Shown piece by piece: positions 1 through 10,351 of a stretch of 64,000 nucleotides of DNA. This DNA comes from Alcaligenes pakistanensis. Its GTDB lineage: Bacteria > Pseudomonadota > Gammaproteobacteria > Burkholderiales > Burkholderiaceae_B. How positions within the stretch are numbered: the first letter of the stretch is position 1; each line of letters starts with the position of its first letter. The notes beneath the pieces were generated by a model, which ran no database searches, was not told where the DNA came from, and was given only the letters and a program-made list of their open reading frames with translations. A program made the position numbers and the translations under genes. Where the stretch lies: contig NZ_BMZN01000003.1 in the NCBI RefSeq assembly GCF_014652815.1, positions 265,429-329,428 of the forward strand. The letters run 5' to 3'.

Positions 1-134
1 GCCTGCATGACATCACGCGCCGGACCAGCTACTTCGACCAGTTCTGGCAAACCGGCTTGAGTGCTGGACTCTCCAGCCGAACATCCGGCCAGAATGGCCA
101 CTAACAGCACTGATCCCACTACATGGCTTCGCAT
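1..134 (-). CDS. Lipoprotein, N-terminal fragment
   Basis: The gene runs off the left edge, so only the first 44 codons are visible. They encode a signal peptide ending in a lipobox (LAGC at about residues 15-18) followed by a short Ser/Gly-rich segment, so the product is an acylated periplasm-facing lipoprotein. The start ATG is at 132-134. Many RND efflux adaptors begin this way, but the visible part holds no diagnostic domain, so the function stays open. Confidence 0.6.
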   Translation of the reverse strand, partial: MRSHVVGSVLLVAILAGCSAGESSTQAGLPELVEVAGPARDVMQ

Positions 135-271
135 TGTGCACTCCCTAGAGACAATCACAATTGAAGCGCAGCCCGAGCGTAGTGTCCTTGCGCCAAGGCA
201 AACACGCGATAGAACACATCCATAAATTTAAAGGCTGGAAGTGTGAATAAAGCGCAAGTAAAAATCCAGGC

Positions 272-326
272 ACAAAAAAATAGCTCCCAATCGGCATGGA
301 TGAAAATCCAGACCTAGGGAGCTAGG
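272..326 (-). terminator. Rho-independent terminator of gltS
   Basis: An 8-bp perfect stem (281-288 with 317-324) carries an inner GGAT/ATCC hairpin. Read on the minus strand it is followed by seven T residues (274-280). It lies 46 nt downstream of the gltS stop. Confidence 0.85.
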
Positions 327-371
327 CAAATCAGGCAAGGTTCTACATCACCGTGCCTGGGTTGCGGCTAT

Positions 372-1592
372 TTAGCTTAAGACCTTCAAGAAGCCAGTAA
401 TGATGACGGCATTGAAGAAATCGATAAACAAAGAACCCACCAAGGGAATCACAAAGAAGGCCTTGCGGGAAGGACCGTTATCCTCGGTGAAAGCCTGCAT
501 ATTAGCCATGGCGTTAGGCGTGGCACCCATACCAAAGCCGCAGTGCCCAGCCGACATCACCACTGCGTCATAGTCTTTACCCATGACCTTGAACGTGACG
601 TAGGTGGCAAAAAAGAACATCAATACCGTTTGTGCAATCAGGATCACCAAGAGAGGGCCAGCTACTTCGGCCAATTGCCACAGCTTCATGACCATCAGGG
701 ACAGGACCAGGAAAAAGGCCAGTGAGACATTACCGATAGTCTCAAACTCTTTTTCTGGTAAACGATAGTGACGCCAGTCGATGATATTGCGAATAGCCGC
801 TGCAATCAGCATCGAACCCAGATACTCGGGCAAAACGATTTTGTAGCTAGCCAGGAAATCAATAATGACGCTACCAATACCAATGGCCACACAAAGCAGA
901 ATGACCGCATACACCGGCATATCGAAACCACCCTCTTCCACCTGGGTCGTTTCTGTCACGATTTTTGTGGGCGCATCCTTGCCTTCGTGTTGACGACGAT
1001 GACGGCGGTGTGGCTCAGGCCCCGAGATATTGTGTTTTCGCATCAAGCGCTTGCCCAATGGGCCACCGATGACACACCCCATCACCAAGCCCCAAGTCGA
1101 GGCAGCGATAGCGGCAGGCAAGGCCCCCACAGCACCCGCTTTTTCCAGCAAAGGACCAAACGCACCCGAGGTGCCGTGCCCACCTGTCATGGATACCGAG
1201 CCTGCCGCCAGCCCCAACAAGGGATTGGCATCCAGGAGCACAGCAAGGGACACGCCCAGTACGTTTTGCAAAACGATCAACCCTACCGCACAGCCTAAAA
1301 ACAGGGCGACCGCGACACCACCTTTTTTCAACAGCTCAAAACTAGCTGAAAAACCAATGGTGGTGAAAAAAGCCATCAGCAGGAAATGACGTATATCGTC
1401 ATTGAACTCAAAGGTAAAAGCGCCCGTTTGGTAGCCAATCAGCGCGATCAGAGAAAAGACCAGACCACCGATAATGGGACTGGGAATGAAATAGCGGGCC
1501 AAAATAGCCACGCGATTTTTTATGTATTCCCCTAGCACTAAAAAAACAGCGGCCATCCCGACCGTCTGTGCAATATCGAGTTGAATATTCAT
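372..1592 (-). CDS. gltS: Sodium/glutamate symporter GltS
   Basis: This 406-residue inner membrane protein is recognised as GltS, the Na+-dependent glutamate carrier. It has two pseudo-symmetric halves of hydrophobic helices. Each half has a Gly-rich reentrant loop, SVSMTGGHGTSGAF near residues 131-144 and a matching SAGHCGFGMGATPNAMAN near 346-363, which form the ion/substrate site in the family. A charged cytoplasmic linker with a His/Arg-rich patch (about residues 184-217) separates the halves. Length is normal for the family (about 400). A GGA-containing ribosome site precedes the ATG. It is monocistronic, with its own terminator downstream and the ispB terminator upstream. Confidence 0.95.
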   Translation of the reverse strand: MNIQLDIAQTVGMAAVFLVLGEYIKNRVAILARYFIPSPIIGGLVFSLIALIGYQTGAFTFEFNDDIRHFLLMAFFTTIGFSASFELLKKGGVAVALFLGCAVGLIVLQNVLGVSLAVLLDANPLLGLAAGSVSMTGGHGTSGAFGPLLEKAGAVGALPAAIAASTWGLVMGCVIGGPLGKRLMRKHNISGPEPHRRHRRQHEGKDAPTKIVTETTQVEEGGFDMPVYAVILLCVAIGIGSVIIDFLASYKIVLPEYLGSMLIAAAIRNIIDWRHYRLPEKEFETIGNVSLAFFLVLSLMVMKLWQLAEVAGPLLVILIAQTVLMFFFATYVTFKVMGKDYDAVVMSAGHCGFGMGATPNAMANMQAFTEDNGPSRKAFFVIPLVGSLFIDFFNAVIITGFLKVLS

Positions 1593-1806
1593 CTATCCGT
1601 ATTTCCTTACATCTTTTGGATAAGGCAACGCCTCTGTCTGCTGCATGGCACAGGTGAAAGCCAAATCCTTCAGAGCGCGTATCAATCTGGCACGAGCAAG
1701 TCTGAGTCGACAAGGGCTCGCACGGAAATCATTGTAATGGGCTTGAAAAATAACATGAGCCGCTGCCTGAACACGCGAAAACACGTAACTTTCGGGTTCT
1801 TATTAC

Positions 1807-1833
1807 AAAAAAACCCGCCTGACGGCGGGCTTG
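1807..1833 (-). terminator. Rho-independent terminator of ispB
   Basis: A perfect CCCGCC/GGCGGG stem (1814-1819 with 1824-1829) and a 4-nt loop are followed on the minus strand by seven T residues (1807-1813). It lies just after the ispB stop codon. Confidence 0.9.
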
Positions 1834-1847
1834 GTTTCGTATGGCGC

Positions 1848-2828
1848 TTAACGATCTCGTTGTATCGAGAATGCACACAAATCCAGCAAAACCTGCTTGT
1901 ACTCGCTGTCTGGCACCGCTGCCAAGGCTTCTACCGCCAGCTGCGCTTCTGCATGTGCCGCGTCGCGCGTGTAGGCAAGCGCATCGGTTTGCTCGATAGC
2001 CTGAGCCACCGCCGCAAAATCCGCATCACCGGTTTCAATCGCCGACTTGATCAGTTGGACCTGCTCCGGTGTTCCTACTTCCATGACACGGATCAGTGGC
2101 ATGGTGGGTTTACCTTCGCGCAGGTCGTCGCCCACGTTCTTGCCTAGAGCCTGGGCATCGCCGGTGTAATCGAGTACATCGTCCACCAATTGGAAGGCAG
2201 TACCCAAGTGACGGCCATAGGCTGCCATGGCTTCTTCCATTTCAGCATTGGCACCCGCCACAATCGCGCCCACCTGGGCAGCCGCCTCAAACAGCTTGGC
2301 AGTTTTGTAGCGCACCACTTGCAGGTAACGCTCCAGCGAAACGTCCGGGTCGTGTACATTCAGCAGCTGCAAAACCTCGCCTTCAGCGATCACCGTGGTG
2401 GCAGCCGACAGCACAGCCATAGAGGGCATGGAATTGGACTGCACCATCATCTCGAAAGAGCGCGAATACAGATAGTCGCCTACCAGTACGCTGGCGGCAT
2501 TGCCGTAAACCGCATTGGCCGTGTTACGGCCACGACGCATATCGGACTCATCAACCACATCGTCGTGCAGCAAGGTGGCGGTGTGGATGAACTCCACCAC
2601 GCCAGCCAGCAGATGATGCGTGTTTCCCTGATAGGCCAAGGCACGGGCTACCAGCAGCAGCAGCGCAGGACGCATGCGCTTGCCACCCGCACTAACGATG
2701 TATTCGCCGATTGTGCGTATCAGCACCACATCCGAATTCAAGCGCTCACGAATGACGACATCAAGAGCCTTCATGTCGTCGGCAATAGGTTCAATCAGGG
2801 TGGACAGGTTCAAAACAGAATTCCGCAC
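1848..2828 (-). CDS. ispB: Octaprenyl diphosphate synthase IspB
   Basis: This 326-residue trans-prenyltransferase extends farnesyl diphosphate with isopentenyl diphosphate to make the long polyprenyl tail of ubiquinone. It shows both Asp-rich metal-binding motifs of the family: DDVVDESDMRRG (first, near residue 93) and DDVLDYTGD (second, near 216). The GGKRMRP substrate motif is near residue 49. Length is typical for IspB. The gene is transcribed alone, divergent from the DUF815 ATPase gene, and ends at a strong terminator. It complements the ubiB, ubiJ and ubiE genes later in the window. Exact chain length (C40 in this group) is inferred. Confidence 0.95.
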   Translation of the reverse strand: MRNSVLNLSTLIEPIADDMKALDVVIRERLNSDVVLIRTIGEYIVSAGGKRMRPALLLLVARALAYQGNTHHLLAGVVEFIHTATLLHDDVVDESDMRRGRNTANAVYGNAASVLVGDYLYSRSFEMMVQSNSMPSMAVLSAATTVIAEGEVLQLLNVHDPDVSLERYLQVVRYKTAKLFEAAAQVGAIVAGANAEMEEAMAAYGRHLGTAFQLVDDVLDYTGDAQALGKNVGDDLREGKPTMPLIRVMEVGTPEQVQLIKSAIETGDADFAAVAQAIEQTDALAYTRDAAHAEAQLAVEALAAVPDSEYKQVLLDLCAFSIQRDR

Positions 2829-2986
2829 GAGTAAGGGAGGGGGCCGATACCGGCCAATCGTAACTTGATGATTATACGATTTTGAATCGCTTTGGGCCCA
2901 TTGTTACTCGTCATGCGCAACAGTGATCACAGAAAAAGATGTCAAATTAGCGATAATAAGCATTTCAACCTGAAACGGAGACTGTC

Positions 2987-3853
2987 TTGAGTTCGCAAGA
3001 CCTTAGTACCCTGATCAGCCGGGCCGAGCGTGTTCTTGCTCAATTAGAAGCCTGGTTGCCCCCTGCTCCACCCCCCATTAATTGGGATGCTATTGCTTTT
3101 CGCTGGCGTACCAACGGCTCTCGCGGCTGGCTGGAAGGCGTTCAGCATATTGCCTCCATCCAAACCGAAGACCTGCACCACATCGAACGCCAGAAAGGCA
3201 TTATTGAGCGCAACACCCGCCATTTCCTGGCTGGCAAACCCGCTAATAACGTTTTGATGACGGGCGCTCGCGGTACAGGCAAAAGCTCTCTGGTCAAAGC
3301 CATGCTGGCCAAATTTGCCGATCAGGGCCTGCGCCTGATTGAAGTAGACAAGTCCGACCTAGGCGATCTGGGCACGATCATTGACCTGATCAGCGGCCGC
3401 CCGGAACACTTCATCATCTTCAGCGACGACCTGTCTTTTGAAGAAGGCGAAGCAGGCTACAAGGCACTCAAATCCGTACTGGACGGCTCCCTGGCCTCCC
3501 CCGGTGACAATGTACTGATCTACGCCACGTCCAACCGACGTCATCTGATGCCCGAGTACATGAAGGAAAACCTGAGTACCTCCACGTCCGCGGACGGCGA
3601 GATTCACCCCGGTGAAGCGGTCGAAGAAAAGGTATCCCTGTCCGAGCGCTTTGGACTATGGTTGTCGTTTTACCCCTTTAAACAAGACGACTACCTGGAC
3701 ATTGTGTATTACTGGCTTGGCGCTTCGGGTTGCCCGGCAGAACACATTGAGAGCTCGCGCATGGAAGCCTTGCAATGGGCACTGGAACGCGGTTCGCGCT
3801 CGGGCCGGGTAGCACGTCAATTTGCTAGAGACTGGACCGCTAGACATGTCTAA
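2987..3853 (+). CDS. DUF815-family AAA-type ATPase
   Basis: This 288-residue protein has a Walker A motif, GARGTGKSS, at about residues 86-94 and a Walker B-like FIIFSDDLSFE near residue 142. An arginine-rich C-terminal part resembles AAA+ lid regions. These features match the DUF815 family, cytoplasmic ATPases of unknown substrate that are common in proteobacteria. The start is TTG at 2987, chosen because a GGAG ribosome site lies 6 nt upstream. Its last codons overlap the Nudix gene, and the three genes 2987-5569 form one overlapped operon. No specific cellular role can be assigned. Confidence 0.88.
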   Translation: MSSQDLSTLISRAERVLAQLEAWLPPAPPPINWDAIAFRWRTNGSRGWLEGVQHIASIQTEDLHHIERQKGIIERNTRHFLAGKPANNVLMTGARGTGKSSLVKAMLAKFADQGLRLIEVDKSDLGDLGTIIDLISGRPEHFIIFSDDLSFEEGEAGYKALKSVLDGSLASPGDNVLIYATSNRRHLMPEYMKENLSTSTSADGEIHPGEAVEEKVSLSERFGLWLSFYPFKQDDYLDIVYYWLGASGCPAEHIESSRMEALQWALERGSRSGRVARQFARDWTARHV

Positions 3854-4847
3854 ACCCACGCTGGAAGTGGCCGTTGGCGTTTTACTGAACCAACACGGCC
3901 AAGTGCTACTGGGAAAACGCCCAGCCGATAAACCCTGGCCAGGCTGGTGGGAACTACCAGGCGGCAAGATTGAAGCGGGCGAGAGCGTTATACAGGCGCT
4001 GATACGGGAACTGCGCGAAGAACTCGGCATTGAAACCACCCATGCACATCCCTGGGTCACCTATACACACGAATACCCCAAGAATTTCGTCAAACTCTCT
4101 TTCTGCCTGGTGCGAGAATGGGACGGCGAACCACAATGCCTGGAAGGCCAAGAGCTTGCCTGGGTGAACCCCACTGGCCCCTTGGAAGTCGGCCCTGTCC
4201 TGCCCGCCACAGAACCACCTCTGAAATGGCTGCAACTGCCTGAACGCTACCTGATTACCCACATCGAAGAGCCGACCCGCTTACCCGCCTATCTGGAACA
4301 ACTGGAGCATGCCCTGCAACAAGGCCCGGCATTAGTCCAGTTTCGTGAACCAGCCTGGGCTGCTCGGCCCGATGCCGAATTTCATCTGCACCAAGCGTTC
4401 CTGCAAGTGGTGAACCTGTGCCAGCGCTACCAAGCGCGCTGCCTGGTCAATAGCCTGCACCCTGAAAGTTGGTGGGACCACGCCGACGGCGTGCATTTGC
4501 GCGCCAGTGACGCACTGGCCCTGTCCGAGCAATGCCACGACACCCTGACCGCCTTTCCCGTGATCAGCAAAGGCTTGATCGGCATGTCTACCCACAATGA
4601 CAATGATATTGAAGTTGCCCACAAAATCCGGGCAGACTTCCTGGTTCTGGGCCATGTCCTGGAAACCGCTTCCCATCCCGGCGATCCCGGTATGGGCTGG
4701 GCCCGTTTTGCCAAGCTGGCGGAACAAGCTGGCCTTCCCGTTTTTGCGATTGGCGGACAATCAGCCCACACCTTGGCCGATGCCCGCGAACATGGTGCAC
4801 ACGGTATTGCCGGCATACGCCACATGCTGGACAGCGACCCGGCATGA
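3846..4847 (+). CDS. Nudix hydrolase (MutT-like) fused to a ThiE-like domain
   Basis: The N-terminal half (about residues 1-135) is a MutT-like Nudix domain with a complete Nudix box starting GGKIEAGE near residue 38 and ending RELREELGI. Such domains hydrolyse oxidised dNTPs such as 8-oxo-dGTP. The C-terminal half (about 145-333) is a TIM-barrel segment related to thiamine-phosphate synthase, with GVHLR, GMSTHN, DFLVLGHV and FAIGG motifs. This two-domain layout is known in beta- and gammaproteobacteria; the role of the ThiE-like part is not established. I place the start at ATG 3846, overlapping the ATPase stop by 8 nt; an in-frame TTG at 3822 would add eight residues. It ends in an ATGA overlap with the next gene. 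Confidence 0.9.
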   Translation: MSKPTLEVAVGVLLNQHGQVLLGKRPADKPWPGWWELPGGKIEAGESVIQALIRELREELGIETTHAHPWVTYTHEYPKNFVKLSFCLVREWDGEPQCLEGQELAWVNPTGPLEVGPVLPATEPPLKWLQLPERYLITHIEEPTRLPAYLEQLEHALQQGPALVQFREPAWAARPDAEFHLHQAFLQVVNLCQRYQARCLVNSLHPESWWDHADGVHLRASDALALSEQCHDTLTAFPVISKGLIGMSTHNDNDIEVAHKIRADFLVLGHVLETASHPGDPGMGWARFAKLAEQAGLPVFAIGGQSAHTLADAREHGAHGIAGIRHMLDSDPA

Positions 4848-5569
4848 CGCCACACGCCACTATTTCGGAACACGAAGGCGTACGCTACCTGCACCTGGGC
4901 TCGCCCTGGGTGCAGGGCGCTATGCGCCTGGATGCTCCCGACCAGCTGGAGCTACATTACATCCGGCAAATGATGATCTGGACCTTGTTCCAGAACGAAC
5001 CACAACGCATTGCCCAACTGGGTTTGGGCGCAGGCAGCTTGACGCGTTTTTGCTACCAGCACTTTCCCACGACACGCATCGATGCGGTGGAGATCAACCC
5101 CGAGGTTGTGCAAGCCAGCCGACTGCTCTTTAATCTGCCGCCCGATGACGAGCGCCTGAGCGTACACACAGTCGATGCGCTGGACTATCTGGCCGCCATA
5201 GATGGCGAACTGGATGTGCTGCAAATTGATGTCTATACCGATCAAGCGGAACACCCGGCCCTGGAAAGCCAGGCCTTTTATCAGGCTTGCCGACAAGCGC
5301 TAGGCCCGCAAGGCTTGCTGACGGTGAATCTGCTGGGTTCTGAACTGGTACATGCCCGTAATCTACATGCGCTGCAAGAAAGTTTTGCAGCCGTGGTTTG
5401 GTTACCCGAAACGCACGACGGCAATCTGGTCGCACTGGCGTTTGTGAATCCGCCAAAAATTGATTTTGATGATTTGTACGAGCGCGCCGAGCAGATTCAA
5501 GCCACCCTAGGCCTGGCTGACAGCGAAGAATGGGTTGATGGCCTTTATGCCTGGATGGACCAGGACTAA
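4844..5569 (+). CDS. Spermidine synthase-like methyltransferase-fold protein
   Basis: This 241-residue Rossmann-fold protein is related to polyamine aminopropyltransferases. Visible motifs are LGLGAGSLTRF near residue 63 (nucleotide-binding loop), an acidic strand end DAVEINPEVV near 82 (ribose contact), and DVLQIDVYTD near 123 at the place of the catalytic Asp region. It is shorter than true SpeE (about 280) and lacks the N-terminal beta domain, so the aminopropyl transfer reaction is uncertain. The ATG overlaps the stop of the Nudix-ThiE gene (ATGA), implying translational coupling. A strong terminator follows. Confidence 0.85.
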   Translation: MTPHATISEHEGVRYLHLGSPWVQGAMRLDAPDQLELHYIRQMMIWTLFQNEPQRIAQLGLGAGSLTRFCYQHFPTTRIDAVEINPEVVQASRLLFNLPPDDERLSVHTVDALDYLAAIDGELDVLQIDVYTDQAEHPALESQAFYQACRQALGPQGLLTVNLLGSELVHARNLHALQESFAAVVWLPETHDGNLVALAFVNPPKIDFDDLYERAEQIQATLGLADSEEWVDGLYAWMDQD

Positions 5570-5587
5570 CCGTAGAACATCACGCTC

Positions 5588-5640
5588 AAAAAACAGTACC
5601 CCCATAACTGGATTGCTATCCAGCTCTGGGGGTACTTATT
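5588..5640. terminator. Bidirectional terminator between convergent operons
   Basis: A long hairpin pairs AGTACCCCCA (5595-5604) with TGGGGGTACT (5627-5636). It has an inner CTGGAT/ATCCAG stem, an A-run on the left and a T-rich tail on the right. It lies between the spermidine synthase-like gene and the converging efflux operon. Confidence 0.85.
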
Positions 5641-5734
5641 TGCTTGTAAAGCGGCTACACGGTAAGCCCCGCTATACCCAAATACAGATCAATATCGCAT
5701 ACTGGGGCGAGGCAAGCGGCGCCGGTCTAACGCC

Positions 5735-7240
5735 TCATTCCACAACAGGACTGAGCGCGGCAGGAGCAGACTCCTCTGTATTTGGTCTCATCCCCGCTTT
5801 TGTGACTTCCTCGGGAGTCAGCCCGGTTTGTGCATCCCAGCCGCCGCCTAACGCCACCATCAGCTTGACGGCCGCCCTCAGGCGTTGAGACTCCAGATCC
5901 AATGCCTGTCGTTCAGCCGACAAGGCGGTGGCCTGGGTTTGCGCCAGACTCAGAAAGTCCACCAAACCGGCATCAAATTGATTGCGCGTCAATTGCAAGG
6001 ACTCCCGCGCAGCAGCCAGAGCACGTGCTTGGCTGGCCTGCTCCAGTTCCAGACCCTGGCGCTCGGACAAGGCATCCTCCACCTCTTTCAGCGCATCCAG
6101 CACAGTCTGGCGGTAGGCCGCCAATTGCTCGTCATAGCTGGCCTCTGCCTGCTCCACCTGAGCACGTCGCGCACCAAAATCCAGCAAGGTCAGGGCAAAC
6201 GCAGGGCCCAAGGACCAGACACGCGCTGGTGCTGTGAGCCATTCACTTAAATCGCTACTGCTAAAGCCGCCACTGGCTTTCAAGTTCAAGCTGGGAAACC
6301 AGGCCGCTTTGGCAACGCCAATCTGGGCATTGGCCTGCGCCATACGACGCTCGGCACGGGCTACATCCGGACGACGTTCCAGCAAGCTGGATGGCAGGCC
6401 CACCGGCGTATCCGGGGTGACGGGCCAAGGCGCGTGCGGCACTACCTCGAACTGTGACGGAGCACGCCCCACTAACACGGCCATGGCATGCTGATAAGTC
6501 GCTTTTTCACGATTCAGAGCCAAGCGCTGGGTGCGCGCCCCTTCTAGCTGACTCAAGGCCGCCGCCACATCTCCCGGCGCAGAAAAACCAGCATCCAGGC
6601 GATTCTGGTTGATCTGCAAGGAACGCTCGTAAGCCGCAACCGTTTGGTCCAGCACTCGTTCGCTGGACTCCACACTGCGATACTGCAAATAAGCTTGGGC
6701 CAATTGTGACTGCAGACTCAAGCGTGTGGCGGCCATATCGGCGGCGCTGGCTTGCAGGCCAGCATCACCGGCTTCAACTTGACGGCGAATCCGCCCCCAC
6801 AAATCCACTTCCCAATTAACGGTAATGCTGGCGTCATAAGCGCTACTGCTTTGGCTGGTGTCGCCCGAGCCACTGCCCCGCCGCGTGCTGCCCACTGAAC
6901 TGCCCACCTGCGGGAATTGCGTTGCACTGGTGCCAGACAAAGTTGCCTGCGCCTGACGGACCCGCGCCTGTGCCTGCTGCAAGGTGAAGTTCTGCTCGTT
7001 CAGGCTCTGCATCAAGGTATTGAGCACGCCATCGTTCAAGCTTTCCCACCACGGCCCGCGATCCTTCAAGTCTGCCGGCTCCGCTTCCTTCCAGGCGGTG
7101 GAACGCACCGCTTCCCGGAAATGCTCGCCAACCGGCGCATCGGGCCGTTGATAATCAGGGCCGACAGCACACGCGGACAAGGCCAGCACCATCCCTGCCA
7201 GTGCGAAGCGCGGAAAAATCATGGCGTTAGAAATAGGCAT
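5735..7240 (-). CDS. RND efflux outer membrane factor (OprM/NodT family lipoprotein)
   Basis: This 501-residue protein is an outer membrane channel of the OprM/NodT family. It begins with a lipoprotein signal peptide (LSAC at about residues 21-24) followed by the family hallmark VGPDYQRP. The body is Ala/Gln/Leu-rich coiled-coil with two repeats (about 60-260 and 275-475), as expected for the alpha-barrel that meets the pump in the periplasm. It starts 6 nt after the mdtC stop and is the last gene of the mdtA-mdtB-mdtC-OMF operon, so it most likely serves this pump. The terminal hairpin at 5588-5640 lies beyond its end. Confidence 0.93.
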   Translation of the reverse strand: MPISNAMIFPRFALAGMVLALSACAVGPDYQRPDAPVGEHFREAVRSTAWKEAEPADLKDRGPWWESLNDGVLNTLMQSLNEQNFTLQQAQARVRQAQATLSGTSATQFPQVGSSVGSTRRGSGSGDTSQSSSAYDASITVNWEVDLWGRIRRQVEAGDAGLQASAADMAATRLSLQSQLAQAYLQYRSVESSERVLDQTVAAYERSLQINQNRLDAGFSAPGDVAAALSQLEGARTQRLALNREKATYQHAMAVLVGRAPSQFEVVPHAPWPVTPDTPVGLPSSLLERRPDVARAERRMAQANAQIGVAKAAWFPSLNLKASGGFSSSDLSEWLTAPARVWSLGPAFALTLLDFGARRAQVEQAEASYDEQLAAYRQTVLDALKEVEDALSERQGLELEQASQARALAAARESLQLTRNQFDAGLVDFLSLAQTQATALSAERQALDLESQRLRAAVKLMVALGGGWDAQTGLTPEEVTKAGMRPNTEESAPAALSPVVE

Positions 7241-7246
7241 ATCAGC

Positions 7247-10200
7247 TTATGTATTCAAAGTTGTCCGGTTCTTGCGGCGCATGAAGCGATGTCGCAAACG
7301 ATCCAGATAAAGATAAACCACCGGCGTGGTGTACAAGGTCAGGATTTGACTGAGCACCAAACCACCCACAATGGTGACCCCCAAAGGTTGGCGCATTTCC
7401 ACGCCGGGTCCGGAGGCCAGAATCAAAGGGAGCGCGCCAAAAATAGCGGACAAGGTCGTCATCATGATGGGGCGGAAACGCACCAGGCAGGCCTCGTAAA
7501 TGGCCTCACGCGAATCCATGCCGCGCTCGCGCTCCATTTGCAGGGCGTAGTCCACCATCATGATGGCGTTCTTCTTGACGATACCAATCAGTAAAAACAC
7601 CCCGATCATGGCAATCAGGTTGAATTCGCCACTGGTCATCATCAGAGCCAGCAATGCGCCAATCCCGGCAGAGGGCAAGGTCGACAAGATAGTGAGCGGA
7701 TGCATATAGCTCTCGTATAGCATCCCCAAAACGATATACAGCGCCACCAACGCGGCCAGGAACATCATGGGTTGCTTGGCCAGCGCGTCAAGCATTTGCG
7801 CTGTATTCCCTTCAAAACCGGCCTGAATTTCACGTGTGGGCAGCTGGATACGGGCCATGGCCTGCTCAATAGCCGTTGTTGCCTGGCTTAGCGTGACCCC
7901 TTCAGCCAAACCGAAGGACACGGACTCGGCCACCAACAGACCCATATGGTTAATGCTACGTGGAGCGGTGCCGGTACTGAAACGGGTAAACGCCGACAGA
8001 GGAACGCGCTTACCATCTGCGGCCACTACCTCAATTTCCTTCAAGGACTCCAGATCCTGCGCAAAACGCGGCTCGACTTCCATAACCACGTAATACTGGT
8101 TCAGACGACCAAAAATCGTAGACACCTGACGTTGGGAGAAGGAGTTGTTCAAGGTGCCGGCCACCATAGACATATCAATGCCAAGACGGGTCGCCATATC
8201 GCGATCAATCTCCAGCTGCACCAAACCCGCTTTATCGTCGGTGCCCGTGTCCACATCCACCAGCTCCGGCAATTCGGACATGGCCTGCTGAACCTTAGGC
8301 AACCAGGTTTTCAGGAGTTCCAGATCGCTGCCCAGCAAGGAGTAATCGTAAGAGCCACTACGCCCGCCGCCCCCGCCACCGACCGGAATATCTTGTTGCG
8401 GCACCATGAACATGCGTGCGCCCGGCGTGGTGGACAGGGGATCGCGCAAACGATTGACGATATCCACTGTGCTGGCCTTGCGCTCATCCAGGGGCTTAAG
8501 TTCTACCAAGATAAAGGACGAGGTACTGCCACTGCGTCCACCGGCAAATACGGCGACCGAGCGGATATCGGGATCTTGATTCAGGATAGAGCGGAAATAT
8601 TCCAGCTTGGGCACCATGGACTGGAACGACGTGCCCCTATCAACCCGGAAAAAACCCATTAACTGACCTGTATCCTGCTGTGGAAACAGCCCTTTGGGCA
8701 CTACGGTGTACAGGTACACATTCAAGCCAATCGTGGCGAACAGGGAAAACAGCATCAGGCGATGGTGCTTCAGGGCCCACTGCAAAGAACGGCGATACGC
8801 CTGCCAACTCAGGTGCCCGATCCAGCCCAGGAAGCGGCTAACAGGATTTGCGGATTCACTTTCCTGCGGCCCTGGACGCAGCAGTCGTGCCGACATCATG
8901 GGGGTCAACATTAAAGAGATCACCAGGGACACCATCACGGCGGTACACAAGGTGACGGCAAACTCCATGAACAAACGTCCTGCCAACCCCCCGATCAGCC
9001 ACAAGGGGATGAACACAGCCACCAGCGACAAACTCATGGCGGTGACGGTAAAGCCCACTTCACGCGTGCCTCGCAAGGCCGCCCGCATGGGAGACATGCC
9101 TTTTTCCAGATAGCGCATGATGCTCTCCAGCACCACTATCGCATCGTCCACCACAAAGCCTGTAGCCACAATCAAGGCCATCAAGGAAATAGTGTTCAGC
9201 GTAAAGCCAAACAAATGCATGAAGGCAAACGTGCTGATCAAGGACGCGGGTACGGCAATGGCCGGAATCAGAGCAGCACGCCAATTACGCAGGAACAGCA
9301 AGACCACCAGGACGACCAGCGCCACGGCAATCACCAAAGTCAGCTGAGCCTCCTCCAGGGTTGCCCGGATGCTGGGCGTGCGATCCTGCGCCACCGTCAG
9401 TTGCGCCTGGCTAGGCAGCATTTCTTCAATATTGGGCAGGCGGTCACGGATGGTATTCACGGTTTCGATGATATTGGCGCCCGCCTGGCGACGCACAATC
9501 AGCAAGACCGCTTCCTGGTTATTCCAATAGCCCAGGCTGTGAATATTCTCGACTGAATCCTCGACCTTGGCGACATCACCCAAACGAATAATCTGCCCGT
9601 TCTCGTTCTTGAGCACCAGAGGATCAAAAAACTGGGCCTGATTGTATTGCTTGCCTGAGTTGATCTGCCATTGGCCCTGTTCGCTTTCCAGATAACCATT
9701 CGGCCGCAACGTATTGGCGTTGTTGATGACTGAACGCACATCGTCCAGCGCAATCCCCGCGGAGGCCAAGGCCTTGGGATTCAAGCCCACTCGAACCGCT
9801 GGCAAGGAGCCGCCGCCGACATCTACCGAGCCCACACCCGGAATCTGTGCCAGTTTTTGCTGCACAATGCCGCTGGCCATATCAAAGAGCTGGGCCTTAT
9901 TGGCTGTCTGCGAGGTCAACGCCAGCACCATGATGGGCATGGACGAAGGGTTGACCTTTTCATAGGTGGGCACACTGGACATACCCGAGGGCAACATGGG
10001 CCGGGCCTGATTGATGGCCGCCTGTACATCGCGGGCCGCCCCTTCAATGTTTCGGTCCAGTTCAAAGACCAGCATGATCTGCGTGGAGCCCTCGCTGCTG
10101 CGAGAGCTCATCTCGGACACGCCTGCAATAGAGCCTAAGGCCTGTTCCAGTGGGGTTGCCACGCTGGAGGCCATCGTTTCAGGGCTGGCACCGGGCAAGT

Positions 10201-10351
10201 TGGCCGAGATCGCGATCACCGGGAAATCCATTTCCGGCAAAGACGCCACGGGCAAGAGACGCATGGCTAAAGCGCCCACCAGAACCATAGCCAGCGCCAG
10301 CAGGCTGGAGCCCACTGGCCGGTAGATAAACAACCCTAACAAACGTTTCAT
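7247..10351 (-). CDS. mdtC: RND multidrug efflux permease MdtC
   Basis: This 1034-residue resistance-nodulation-division permease has twelve membrane helices and two large periplasmic loops. The first helix is at residues 11-28, with clusters near 335-540 and 860-1020. The proton-relay helix [16 protein letters not shown] (near 398) shows the adjacent Asp pair of the family. MdtB and MdtC are known to form a mixed 2:1 trimer in enterobacteria. The ATG overlaps the mdtB stop (10348-10351), so the two are translationally coupled. A Gly-rich loop (six consecutive Gly near residue 653) lies in the second periplasmic domain. Substrates cannot be told from sequence; the enterobacterial relative exports bile salts and novobiocin. 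Confidence 0.93.
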   Translation of the reverse strand: MKRLLGLFIYRPVGSSLLALAMVLVGALAMRLLPVASLPEMDFPVIAISANLPGASPETMASSVATPLEQALGSIAGVSEMSSRSSEGSTQIMLVFELDRNIEGAARDVQAAINQARPMLPSGMSSVPTYEKVNPSSMPIMVLALTSQTANKAQLFDMASGIVQQKLAQIPGVGSVDVGGGSLPAVRVGLNPKALASAGIALDDVRSVINNANTLRPNGYLESEQGQWQINSGKQYNQAQFFDPLVLKNENGQIIRLGDVAKVEDSVENIHSLGYWNNQEAVLLIVRRQAGANIIETVNTIRDRLPNIEEMLPSQAQLTVAQDRTPSIRATLEEAQLTLVIAVALVVLVVLLFLRNWRAALIPAIAVPASLISTFAFMHLFGFTLNTISLMALIVATGFVVDDAIVVLESIMRYLEKGMSPMRAALRGTREVGFTVTAMSLSLVAVFIPLWLIGGLAGRLFMEFAVTLCTAVMVSLVISLMLTPMMSARLLRPGPQESESANPVSRFLGWIGHLSWQAYRRSLQWALKHHRLMLFSLFATIGLNVYLYTVVPKGLFPQQDTGQLMGFFRVDRGTSFQSMVPKLEYFRSILNQDPDIRSVAVFAGGRSGSTSSFILVELKPLDERKASTVDIVNRLRDPLSTTPGARMFMVPQQDIPVGGGGGGRSGSYDYSLLGSDLELLKTWLPKVQQAMSELPELVDVDTGTDDKAGLVQLEIDRDMATRLGIDMSMVAGTLNNSFSQRQVSTIFGRLNQYYVVMEVEPRFAQDLESLKEIEVVAADGKRVPLSAFTRFSTGTAPRSINHMGLLVAESVSFGLAEGVTLSQATTAIEQAMARIQLPTREIQAGFEGNTAQMLDALAKQPMMFLAALVALYIVLGMLYESYMHPLTILSTLPSAGIGALLALMMTSGEFNLIAMIGVFLLIGIVKKNAIMMVDYALQMERERGMDSREAIYEACLVRFRPIMMTTLSAIFGALPLILASGPGVEMRQPLGVTIVGGLVLSQILTLYTTPVVYLYLDRLRHRFMRRKNRTTLNT

